From NCBI GenBank assembly GCA_024330965.1, contig JANDJL010000006.1, forward strand, positions 1 through 64,000: a DNA stretch of 64,000 nt. The letters run 5' to 3'. Source of the DNA: Nitrospira sp. GTDB taxonomy: Bacteria > Nitrospirota > Nitrospiria > Nitrospirales > Nitrospiraceae. Each line of letters starts with the position of its first letter. The stretch's first letter is position 1. The position numbers were made by a program, and so were the translations under genes. Shown here piece after piece: positions 1 through 7,725 of the stretch. A model generated the notes under the pieces. That model saw only the letters and a list, made by a program, of their open reading frames with translations. It did no database searches and was not told the origin of the DNA.

Positions 1-146
1 TGTTGGGTCTGTTCTCCTCCGTGTTTTGGCTCTCGTTTTCATACGGTCTATTCAAGCGAGCGCGGGAAGCCCCTATGAGTCCAATGGAGGATTCATTGTC
101 CACGGCTTCTCCGACGCAACCGGTCAGGCGTCGTAAACCCAAATAA
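1..146 (+). CDS. C-terminal fragment of an unidentified membrane protein (5' end outside window)
   Basis: An open frame runs in from the window edge and stops at TAA 144-146, two bases before the stop codon of convergent priA. The 48 visible residues begin with a hydrophobic stretch (LGLFSSVFWLSFSYGLF) that could be a last transmembrane helix, followed by a basic, Ser/Thr/Pro-rich tail ending RRRKPK. That layout is typical of the end of an inner-membrane protein with a cytoplasmic tail. The fragment is too short to assign a family, and a chance open frame cannot be excluded. The neat convergent junction with priA favours a real gene end. Confidence 0.4.
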   Translation, partial: LGLFSSVFWLSFSYGLFKRAREAPMSPMEDSLSTASPTQPVRRRKPK

Positions 147-148
147 GT

Positions 149-2425
149 TCATCCCATATCCACGGGATCTATATCGGCGATAAACGTGATCCGCCTCCCT
201 TGATGGTCACGTTCCATTGTTTCGAGGGAGTCCCTCACCCATCGACAGAGGAGCGCACGATCGGTTCCTTTGACGAGGAGCTGCTGGCGAGCGTGCCGCT
301 TGGGCGTGCGACCCATTGCGGGGATCGGTCCCAGAATGGTCAGCATCGCACCGCCGAGCTTCTCCAAATGTGCTTTCCATTGGGCGGCAGCCGTTGCAGT
401 CTCCAATGGGTCCGCGCCGGACACGGAAAGGGCGGCTAAGGAGCAGGTCGGTGGAAAATGTAACAAGCGGCGAGCCGCCAGTTCTTCCTCGTAAAACCGA
501 GGAGGGGATCCGGCAAGGACGGCCTGGATGGCATGGTGCGCGGGAAGCTTCGTCTGCAGAATGACTCGGCCTCCTTGCGCGGCGGGGTGTGCGCACCAGA
601 CGGCGTCGTCGAGAAGCTGATACGTCCGTTCCGCTGCGCGAAAGTCCGGGATGTGCAAGCCGGAGTCGGCTTGAAGGACGCCGACAAGACCTCGGCGTGG
701 AAAGGGAAAATGCTGAAACAGGGCTTGTGTTCCGATCAAAATATCCCACGAGTTCGATCGAATTTTCTCCCAAAGATCACGAGCCGCGGATGGGCGGCGC
801 AATCGATCACCGTCCAGCCGAAGAACGACGGCTGCAGGGAAGAGTCGTCTAGCCTCGGCTTCGGCGCGCTCCGTTCCCTCGCCGACGGTGACCCAGTGGA
901 CGGCCTTGCAGGTCGGGCAAGACTGTGGGAAGGGATCAGTCCTCCCGCAGTAGCGGCATACGAGTCTATCGGATTCGCGCGAGTAGGCGAGGGGAACGAC
1001 ACATGCCGAACAGCGTGGTATCCAGCCACAGTCCTGGCAGAGCAGGGTGCGCGCGTACCCTTTGCGATTGAGGAACAGCACGACGCCGGCCTTAGACGAG
1101 AGGGCCTCGTTCATCGCCTCGACAAGCCGCCGGCTGAAGAGGGTGCCTCTCGGCTCGCGGTTCAAATCGACGAGCTCCACGATCGGTCGACTTGTTGGAT
1201 CCGGGAGAACGGTATGGAGTTCGGCGACCGCGTCAAACATCGACTCAAGAGAGGGATGAGCGGATGCCAGCACGAGAAGAGCACGTTCCATCTCGGCTCT
1301 GATCCAGGCAACTTCTCGCGCGTGATAACGGGGTTCACGCGGCTCCTTGAAGGCTGGGTCCTCTTCCCCGTCAATCCAAATCAGGCCGATCGATCTGAGC
1401 GGCGCGAAGACCGCCGATCGTGTTCCGACGATGACGGACGGACTGCCTTCCCCTCTTTGTCCAAGAGGCCGAGGGGCCGCTGTCGGAGAAAGAACGGAGA
1501 CGGGAAATTCGTCGATGTCCGACAGGAATCGTCCGAGCCACTCGGCTTTGGCGATCTCTCCTGAGAGGACAATGGCCGACTTCCCGCTCGTGAGCGTATG
1601 CCGGATGGCGCCAGCTAGTCGGTTGATCCGGTACTCCCACGGGGCGTGCAGAACGAGTTTCTTAGGTTGATTGGCTCGAAGATATTCGATGATCCTGCTC
1701 TCCCACGGCGAGTCCCCCTCCGTTTGCTCTGCCGACGGAGGAGAAAGGGGAAGAGATGGGGCGGGAGCGACTCTCGGCTCAGCTCCATGAGCGAGAGGCT
1801 CGCCGCTCCGAACAAGAGCATTGGGTCTTGGATCGGCGGAAGCCGTTGCAATGATCCATGACCGACGTTCAAGAGCCTCGACGGCTTCCCACTTATGTCG
1901 GTCGCGGCTCTTTCGGATGGTGGACAGCGAGATCCCTCGATGGGTCCGTGCGATGCGGGTCAACATGCCTCGCAAGTGATCCGGGCAGGTTCCGGCGTCG
2001 AGAGCGGTGCGTCCCGCCTCCGTCGCGCGGTATCGAATGGAAGAAGCGCGTTGCTTGAGCCGTCGAGGCAGGACGAGTCGAAGACATTGACCCCAGGGAG
2101 CAACATACTGTTCCGCGATGATGCGGGACAGCTCGAGCCATGAAGAATCGCGTTCGGTCCCGTCGGCGTTGTCAGCCAAACAATGAATGCTCTTCAGATG
2201 GGACGACGTGATGCCGTTCGGAGGTTGGTCACTTAGGGAAATGACAGCCCCTTCCACGATGGTTCGCCCGAACGGGACAAGAACCATCCGTCCGACGGCA
2301 ATCTTCTGAGCAAGAGGATGGGGCACGATGTAGGTAAAGGCTTTGGTGATGTGGCGGGGAATAATCACGTCGGCATATAAACTGTGTGTCTGGATCACGG
2401 GAGCAGGATGTTCGGGCAAAGCCAT
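149..2425 (-). CDS. priA: PriA-family primosomal protein N' with degenerate helicase motifs
   Basis: PriA recognises abandoned replication forks and reloads the replisome. The N-terminal 3'-end-binding domain begins YADVIIPRHI. The zinc-binding region near residues 455-510 keeps four Cys pairs (CQDC, CSAC, CRYC, CPTC). The family signatures GTRSAVFAPL and PSLES and the C-terminal domain are present, and 758 aa is a normal length. The ATPase motifs are not normal: the position where PriA has GVTGSGKT reads APWEYRIN (about residues 260-267) and the DEEH box reads DGEED. The protein is therefore probably not an ATP-driven helicase, as is known for mycobacterial PriA. The ATG at 2425 is preferred over an upstream TTG at 2440. 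It lies about 100 bp downstream of the OmpA-domain gene on the same strand. Confidence 0.9.
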   Translation of the reverse strand: MALPEHPAPVIQTHSLYADVIIPRHITKAFTYIVPHPLAQKIAVGRMVLVPFGRTIVEGAVISLSDQPPNGITSSHLKSIHCLADNADGTERDSSWLELSRIIAEQYVAPWGQCLRLVLPRRLKQRASSIRYRATEAGRTALDAGTCPDHLRGMLTRIARTHRGISLSTIRKSRDRHKWEAVEALERRSWIIATASADPRPNALVRSGEPLAHGAEPRVAPAPSLPLSPPSAEQTEGDSPWESRIIEYLRANQPKKLVLHAPWEYRINRLAGAIRHTLTSGKSAIVLSGEIAKAEWLGRFLSDIDEFPVSVLSPTAAPRPLGQRGEGSPSVIVGTRSAVFAPLRSIGLIWIDGEEDPAFKEPREPRYHAREVAWIRAEMERALLVLASAHPSLESMFDAVAELHTVLPDPTSRPIVELVDLNREPRGTLFSRRLVEAMNEALSSKAGVVLFLNRKGYARTLLCQDCGWIPRCSACVVPLAYSRESDRLVCRYCGRTDPFPQSCPTCKAVHWVTVGEGTERAEAEARRLFPAAVVLRLDGDRLRRPSAARDLWEKIRSNSWDILIGTQALFQHFPFPRRGLVGVLQADSGLHIPDFRAAERTYQLLDDAVWCAHPAAQGGRVILQTKLPAHHAIQAVLAGSPPRFYEEELAARRLLHFPPTCSLAALSVSGADPLETATAAAQWKAHLEKLGGAMLTILGPIPAMGRTPKRHARQQLLVKGTDRALLCRWVRDSLETMERDHQGRRITFIADIDPVDMG

Positions 2426-2523
2426 GCGGTATTCTAGCAACGGGAGAAAAAAGAGAACAGCGGAGCAGGAACGCGCTCGCGGGATTGCGCGACGTTTCCC
2501 CGTCCGCTACCGGAAGAGGCGAG

Positions 2524-4155
2524 CTACGAGCCCGAGGAGTCAGGGTTGTTGGCTTGATCGCCGATGCCCTGAGGAGATGGGTCGTTTCTTAAGGAATCGC
2601 CGGGCGAAGGAGGTCCGTCCCCCGGAGCAGCCTGCGATGGATGGTTGCTCTCGGAGCGCGTGACATCCGGCGCATCAAGGCTGTCGAGTGTTGCCGAGTA
2701 TTCCGGAGAAGTCGCCCGAAAGGTTTGGTCATGGACGGAAAATGTGCCGGATCCTGTTTCTTGGACGAAGTCAGAAGCAGGGTTCTCCGTGCGTTTCTCC
2801 GATTGGACATTCAGGGGAGCGGATTGGTTTTGCATCTGGCGGCTCGCGTTATTGCCGGGGAGTGCCGAAGGAGTGGGTTCATAAAGCACGATTTCCACGC
2901 GACGATTTTTACTGCGGCCTTGCTCATTGGCGTTGGTCGCAGTGGGTCTTCCGTCTCCGTATCCGACAGCGGTGAGTCGAGCCGGATCCAATCCTCCCCG
3001 TTCAATGAGGTAACGGACAACACTGTCCGCGCGGGCGTTTGAAAGCTCCACGTTGCTCGCATAGCGGGCTCGTAATGAAGGACCGATCTCCACGTTGTCC
3101 GTGTGACCTTCCACTCGAATGAGCCGAGAGTCGCCGCTGTTGCTGAGATAAGCGATCAATTGATCCAGCACATGGTGGCCTTCGGGTTGGATGGTGGCTT
3201 GTCCTGATTCGTAATACAGAACGTTGGATAAATCGCCAAGGTTGATCCGGCTTTCTCCGGATGCTTTCCGCGTCGTCAGTTGCTTCGTGATGAGATCGGT
3301 CGGAGCCGTCTCCTCTTTCGGTGCCGTTGCCGGTGAGAAGGCGGTCCCCCATGATTGAACCATCGGTTCTCGGCTTCCGATTCGCTTGACCCGGTCTCCT
3401 TTGTATACACGGGTGGTTGCTTTGATCACTCGTGCCGTTGCCGTATGGTCCTCCGTGGACAAGACTTTGATCTGGCCGATTTTTCTGACCGGAAGCCCGA
3501 CGCTGTGACGGTGGAGATCCAATACATCACCGACTTTAAGCCCGTCCGCACTCCCACGATCCACATAAACCACGTTCCATTGCGAAACCATGGTCATGGG
3601 TTTGTCGGCTTGGATCTCGACGATCATTCCCTCGATATCTGCGGATCGGTCCTCACTGCCGACACTCCCGACCTCTCCGACGGGTGGAGCGACGAAGCGC
3701 ATCACGAGATCTCCTGGTGCAATGGGTCCGTAGCCGACAACCGTTTCAGCGGTTGTCAGTTCGTGTTCGATATCGGTGACCTTGACGACCGCCAGGCGGA
3801 TGGTGACCGAGCCGAGGTATTCTCTGGTCAGCGGGTGAAAGACCTTGCGAACGCGTCGATAGACGGTGAAGAGATCGCCGACCGCCGCTGTGGCCGGGTT
3901 GTCGAGTTTGAGGTAGAGGACGTCGCGAGTTCCGAGGAGCATTCGGTTGCCGGAGGATTGATTGTCTCCGGTGATCAAATTCACGATGCCGTCACGAGGA
4001 GTGACTTTCTGGATTGCCCCGCTTGCAAAGGTGATGGCCGCCTCACCGTACCGAACGACACGGGGGTCCTGGATTTGTGCGAATGCATCGTCCAGGCACA
4101 GGTTCAGGCCGAGAGGGAGGAGCAGGGCACAGGTCGTCACCATCTTCTTCATCAT
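2524..4155 (-). CDS. OmpA-domain peptidoglycan-anchored envelope protein
   Basis: Predicted periplasmic or outer-membrane-associated protein of 543 aa. It has a Lys-rich start and hydrophobic signal peptide (MMKKMVTTCALLLPLG, processed near AFAQ). Two similar beta-rich segments follow (about 75-155 and 190-260), both with the pattern VGD-x-hydrophobic followed by a conserved KGD/PGD turn. An OmpA_C domain spans about 309-427 and contains the peptidoglycan-contacting GHTDN Asp and the NRRVEI Arg. The last 115 residues are Ser/Pro/Asn-rich and probably disordered. The start at 4155 is chosen because AAGGAA lies eight bases upstream; the open frame extends further but that part is not signal-peptide-like. 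Likely role is tethering the envelope to the cell wall. No specific partner can be named. Confidence 0.85.
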   Translation of the reverse strand: MMKKMVTTCALLLPLGLNLCLDDAFAQIQDPRVVRYGEAAITFASGAIQKVTPRDGIVNLITGDNQSSGNRMLLGTRDVLYLKLDNPATAAVGDLFTVYRRVRKVFHPLTREYLGSVTIRLAVVKVTDIEHELTTAETVVGYGPIAPGDLVMRFVAPPVGEVGSVGSEDRSADIEGMIVEIQADKPMTMVSQWNVVYVDRGSADGLKVGDVLDLHRHSVGLPVRKIGQIKVLSTEDHTATARVIKATTRVYKGDRVKRIGSREPMVQSWGTAFSPATAPKEETAPTDLITKQLTTRKASGESRINLGDLSNVLYYESGQATIQPEGHHVLDQLIAYLSNSGDSRLIRVEGHTDNVEIGPSLRARYASNVELSNARADSVVRYLIERGGLDPARLTAVGYGDGRPTATNANEQGRSKNRRVEIVLYEPTPSALPGNNASRQMQNQSAPLNVQSEKRTENPASDFVQETGSGTFSVHDQTFRATSPEYSATLDSLDAPDVTRSESNHPSQAAPGDGPPSPGDSLRNDPSPQGIGDQANNPDSSGS

Positions 4156-4586
4156 GACGGTTCCTTCATGTAAGATGTGAGCGAAGGGATACGGGAAAAA
4201 CCATAGCAAATCATGTCGGCTTGTCAAGAATTTGGACCCGGCTGGCTTGGGTTTGACGACGGTTTTTGTGCAGTGTTATAGATCTTCCATGCGGCAACGG
4301 CGTCGTGTTTTTCTCTCATTCATTTTTGAATCAGGGCTCCGATGCAGGGCGAAGGGATGAGGGGCAAAGGGAGTCCGTGACTTATGCCCGGTCAATTTCA
4401 GACCCCCTCGCGCTTTCCCACGAAGAAACGGATTGATACGCAAATCCATCGGCGCCGGGCCGCTCCGGCCTCCGGTTCAATGGAGTCGGAATGGGATGTT
4501 TCGCAAGGAAAACCGCCGAGCCGGCTGAAAATGATGCCGGCTCCGGCACAGCCGAGGACAGAGGAGCGTCTTGGCGAATATCTTGG

Positions 4587-4611
4587 CGAGCATCTCGGAT
4601 GAAGATGCTCG
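4587..4611. repeat. Perfect 9-bp inverted repeat (hairpin, 7-nt loop)
   Basis: CGAGCATCT and AGATGCTCG flank the loop CGGATGA. Just upstream lie two 8-bp copies of CTTGGCGA spaced 12 bp apart. There is no immediate T-run, so it is not a classical intrinsic terminator. It could be part of a small RNA or a protein-binding palindrome. Confidence 0.45.
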
Positions 4612-4773
4612 GCTCTGGTCTGCTCTGCTTTTAGTAGTGATGAGACCTCGTGCGTGCTCGTTTGGGGCGGAGCGAGTTCCTGCCAACTCCGACTAACTGA
4701 AAACTAACTGAAAGGTGTTCGGCGGAAGCCTTTGCTCTCGTTTGCGACGGCCAAGAGGGCGGGGAGACACATT

Positions 4774-4795
4774 GTACGGTGAATGTGCGGTGAAT
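4774..4795 (+). promoter_or_regulatory. Tandem 11-bp direct repeat upstream of nuoA
   Basis: GTACGGTGAAT is followed immediately by GTGCGGTGAAT, one mismatch in 11, so the copies lie on the same helical face. The position, about 165 bp before nuoA, suits an activator or repressor site for the operon. The regulator is unknown. Confidence 0.4.
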
Positions 4796-4818
4796 AAGAG
4801 GTCATCGACAGATCGTCC

Positions 4819-4846
4819 CCTACAGTCCCTTACAGATTGCTGTAGG
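4819..4846. promoter_or_regulatory. 7-bp inverted repeat upstream of nuoA
   Basis: CCTACAG and CTGTAGG are separated by 14 bp; a further TTACAG copy sits inside the spacer, giving a dyad plus a direct repeat. Possible operator or leader hairpin of the nuo transcript. Confidence 0.35.
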
Positions 4847-4955
4847 ACTTTCGGGTCTGGCCGAATTAGGTCCTTTGCTCGCTTGCTATCTTGAGAATCT
4901 TCTATCTAAGATCCATAACTTCTTTTTCAAGTCAATATCTTGCGAGTTGGAAACA

Positions 4956-5336
4956 ATGGTCGAGCCGGATCTTGCCCAATACTTGACGAAGTTCCTTCCG
5001 ATTCTGCTGTTCATTTTTGCTGCGCTCACCTTTGGGATCGGGACGTTGGTGGTGAGTTATCTTGTCCAGCCCAAGTATCCGGAGCCGGAAAAACTGTCGG
5101 TGTATGAATGTGGCTCGGAGCCCTTTTCCGACGCCCGGATGCCGTTTCCGGTCCGGTACTATGTCTTTGCCGTGCTGTTCGTCATCTTCGATATCGAAGT
5201 GATTTTCTTGTATCCCTGGGCGGTGGTGTTTCGCAACATCGGGATCATCGGGTTAATTGAAATGTTGATTTTCATCGGTCTGTTCGTCGTGGCGTACGTG
5301 TACGCCTGGCGAAAGGGGGCGTTGGAATGGGACTGA
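4956..5336 (+). CDS. nuoA: NADH-quinone oxidoreductase-type complex I subunit A
   Basis: Small membrane subunit at the heel of complex I, helping form the quinone cavity with NuoH, NuoJ and NuoD. The 126-aa protein has three transmembrane segments. It carries the NuoA signature YECGSEPF, including the loop Cys, and the [12 protein letters not shown] segment with its conserved acidic residues. The ATG at 4956 ([10 protein letters not shown]) is chosen because the longer frame from 4875 adds a non-homologous, Cys/Phe-rich leader. First gene of the nuo operon; its stop lies inside nuoB (10-bp overlap), indicating translational coupling. Confidence 0.95.
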   Translation: MVEPDLAQYLTKFLPILLFIFAALTFGIGTLVVSYLVQPKYPEPEKLSVYECGSEPFSDARMPFPVRYYVFAVLFVIFDIEVIFLYPWAVVFRNIGIIGLIEMLIFIGLFVVAYVYAWRKGALEWD

Positions 5337-5854
5337 TCCAACTGGGTCGGCATGAGAAAGACGGTGCTCCGGACGTCTTCGTCGGGTCCCTGGAAAAGGC
5401 GGTCAATTGGGCGCGAAAGGGCTCTCTATGGCCTATGACTTTTGGGCTCGCCTGTTGCGCCATCGAAATGATGGCCGCCGTGTCGTCTCGATATGACATG
5501 GACCGGTTCGGGGCCGGCGTGTTCCGCGGTTCGCCAAGGCAGTCGGACCTTATGATCGTGGCGGGTACCGTCTGTCGCCGGATGGCACCGGTGATCAGGA
5601 AAATCTACGATCAGATGCCGGAGCCGAAGTACGTCATCGCGATGGGCTCATGCGCGACGTCCGGCAACATTTATGACAGTTACAGTGTCGTGCAGGGGGT
5701 CGATCGGTTTATTCCGGTGGACATGTATGTGCCTGGGTGTCCGCCGACGCCGGAAGCCTTGCTGGACGGGATCTTGAAGCTCCAAGAGCGAATCATGCAG
5801 AGGCGCGTGTTCACCAGTCAGCCGAAAGAAGTGAAGATCGGCTTAAAAGTCTGA
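5327..5854 (+). CDS. nuoB: Complex I subunit B (N2 cluster)
   Basis: Carries the terminal [4Fe-4S] cluster N2, which passes electrons to or from quinone. All four ligand cysteines are present: the tandem pair in [10 protein letters not shown], one in MGSCATSG and one in [10 protein letters not shown]. At 175 aa it is of normal length, with a ligand-free N-terminus. It overlaps nuoA and is followed by nuoC after 18 bp. Nothing suggests loss of activity. Confidence 0.97.
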   Translation: MGLIQLGRHEKDGAPDVFVGSLEKAVNWARKGSLWPMTFGLACCAIEMMAAVSSRYDMDRFGAGVFRGSPRQSDLMIVAGTVCRRMAPVIRKIYDQMPEPKYVIAMGSCATSGNIYDSYSVVQGVDRFIPVDMYVPGCPPTPEALLDGILKLQERIMQRRVFTSQPKEVKIGLKV

Positions 5855-5872
5855 CAAGCCTGACGGGTTCCC

Positions 5873-6367
5873 ATGCACCAATTGGCCAAACGGATTCAGG
5901 AATCTTTCACGAGCGGGTTCATCAGCGCGACGGAATGGCGAGGGGACGTGGCGGTCACCGTCACGAGAGACAAGGTTCATGAAATTGCCGAGTTTCTCCG
6001 TGACGATCCGGGGATGGATTTTGATTACATCGTCCACGTCAGTTCGGTGGATTGGCCGGACGATGAGGAGCGATTCGAGGTGGTGTGGGAATTCTACTCG
6101 ATTCGGAAACGGCACCGCCTTCGATTGAAGACCAGAGTGCCGGAGTCCGATTGTGTCGTGGACTCCCTGACGGATTTGTGGAAGGGGGCGAATTTCATGG
6201 AGCGCGAAGTCTACGACATGATGGGGATTCGGTTTCGAAATCATCCGGACCTCCGACGCATTCTCTTGCCGGACGATTTTGCCGAAGGCTATCCGTTGCG
6301 AAAAGATTTTCCTCTTCGGGGCAAAGGGTGGCGCGATACCTTCGAGTTTTTGGATGAGCGGTCCTAA
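5873..6367 (+). CDS. nuoC: Complex I subunit C (30-kDa)
   Basis: Peripheral-arm subunit of 164 aa that packs against NuoD. The family signature EREVYDMMGI and the following HPDLRRILLPDDF and GYPLRKDFPL are intact. It is a separate gene here, not fused to nuoD as in enterobacteria. It sits 18 bp after nuoB and 24 bp before nuoD in the same operon. Confidence 0.96.
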   Translation: MHQLAKRIQESFTSGFISATEWRGDVAVTVTRDKVHEIAEFLRDDPGMDFDYIVHVSSVDWPDDEERFEVVWEFYSIRKRHRLRLKTRVPESDCVVDSLTDLWKGANFMEREVYDMMGIRFRNHPDLRRILLPDDFAEGYPLRKDFPLRGKGWRDTFEFLDERS

Positions 6368-6391
6368 TCCTAAATAGAGTGACGGCGGCCC

Positions 6392-7636
6392 ATGGCGTTC
6401 GAAGATCAAAGAACCACGGTTTATAAAGTCGATCCCGAGCACCCGGAGAGCGAGACGCTCCCTGCGTTGCGGACGGAAGAACTGCTCTTGAACATGGGGC
6501 CGCAGCACCCGAGCACGCACGGGGTGCTTAAAGTCATTATGGAGTTAGAGGGGGAGCGGGTGGTGAAGTCCACGCCGGTCATGGGATATCTCCACCGCGG
6601 GGTTGAAAAGCTGGCCGAAGACGGCACGTATCATCAATTCATCCCCCACACGGATCGGCTTGACTATGTGTGCGCCATGTACAACAACTTTGCCTATTGC
6701 CGGGCCGTGGAAAAACTGTTGGACCTCAAGGTGCCGGATCGCGCCGAGTATCTGCGGACCATCGTGGCGGAAGTTCAGCGTATCATCGGCCATCTCTTTT
6801 GGCTGAGCGCCCAGGCGCTGGATATCGGTGCCATGACGGTCTTTTTTTATTGCTTCCGCGATCGGGAAATCCTCTTGGATTGGTTTGACGAACTCTGCGG
6901 TGCTCGTCTCACGACCAGTTGGTATCGCATCGGAGGAGTCGAGCGGGATTTGACGCCGTCGCTGATCTCGAAGTTGAAGGCGTTTCTTGATTATTTTCCA
7001 CCCAAGATCGATGAGTACCAAGTCTTCCTGGAAAAGAACCGCATTTGGCTCGCCCGGACCAAGGGCATCGCGGTCATTTCGGCTGAGGACGCCGTCAATT
7101 TCGGATTGAGCGGACCGACGCTGCGCGGGTCCGGCGTGGACTACGATCTGCGTAAGTATGAGCCCTATAGCGCCTATCCGAAGTGCGAGTTCAGCGTGCC
7201 GGTCGGGAAGAACGGCGATACCTACGACCGGTACTGGATCCGCATGATGGAGCTGTACGAAAGCGTGAAAATCATCAAGCAGTGTTTGGAGCAGATGCAG
7301 GAGGGCCCCGTCATGGCGGAGGTTCCCAGCGTGACCTTCCCGCCGAAGCAAAGGGTGTTCACGAATCTCGAGTCGATGATCCAGCAGTTCAAGCTGTTCT
7401 CGCAGGGGTTCAAGGCTCCACCCGGTGAAATCTATTGCGGAACCGAGGCGCACAAGGGCGAACTCGGGTTCTATATCGTCAGCACGGGGGGCGGCAAACC
7501 CTATCGGCTGAAAATCCGTGCTCCGTCGTTTATCCACATGGGGGCGTTCGACCACATGGCCAGGGGGTACATGATTTCCGACGCCTGCACGATTTTTGGA
7601 ACCTACGACATCGTCATGGGTGAGTGTGATCGCTAG
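6392..7636 (+). CDS. nuoD: Complex I subunit D (49-kDa, quinone site)
   Basis: Forms most of the quinone-reducing pocket with NuoB. The 414-aa sequence has GPQHPSTHGV with the quinone-contacting His, and TDRLDYV with the conserved Tyr. It ends in IVMGECDR, matching the usual C-terminal -GE-DR. The N-terminal 25 residues are an ordinary extension. Directly downstream, where nuoE and nuoF usually lie, there are only 89 bp before nuoG. Confidence 0.97.
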   Translation: MAFEDQRTTVYKVDPEHPESETLPALRTEELLLNMGPQHPSTHGVLKVIMELEGERVVKSTPVMGYLHRGVEKLAEDGTYHQFIPHTDRLDYVCAMYNNFAYCRAVEKLLDLKVPDRAEYLRTIVAEVQRIIGHLFWLSAQALDIGAMTVFFYCFRDREILLDWFDELCGARLTTSWYRIGGVERDLTPSLISKLKAFLDYFPPKIDEYQVFLEKNRIWLARTKGIAVISAEDAVNFGLSGPTLRGSGVDYDLRKYEPYSAYPKCEFSVPVGKNGDTYDRYWIRMMELYESVKIIKQCLEQMQEGPVMAEVPSVTFPPKQRVFTNLESMIQQFKLFSQGFKAPPGEIYCGTEAHKGELGFYIVSTGGGKPYRLKIRAPSFIHMGAFDHMARGYMISDACTIFGTYDIVMGECDR

Positions 7637-7725
7637 GAATCTGATGGCGTTCGTGCAAAGTTCGGCGGGTTGCCTCAATAAGACTTGCGAGCGGGTGAAG
7701 CTGTGACGGGGGGCGGGGAGACAGG

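Larger units (their letters stand above)
4156..4955. other. 800-bp non-coding region upstream of the nuo operon
   Basis: No convincing gene is present. A 72-codon frame at 4384-4602 lacks a good ribosome binding site and resembles no family I know. The region contains a perfect 9-bp hairpin (4587-4611), two tandem 11-bp repeats (4774-4795) and a 7-bp inverted repeat (4819-4846), described separately. It separates a minus-strand gene from the plus-strand nuo operon, so promoters for both should lie here. I could not find a clear -35/-10 pair. Confidence 0.6.

Noticed and set aside
533..1564. 343-codon plus-strand open frame
   Set aside because: Entirely antisense to priA, whose family motifs fix the coding strand; high GC produces long mirror frames.
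3355..4173. 272-codon plus-strand open frame
   Set aside because: Antisense to the OmpA-domain gene; Asp/His-rich composition typical of a mirror frame, no signal or family.
4384..4602. 72-codon frame in the leader region of nuo
   Set aside because: No ribosome binding site, atypical composition, overlaps a hairpin; nothing recognisable.
6545..7678. 377-codon minus-strand frame
   Set aside because: Antisense to nuoD, which is certain.
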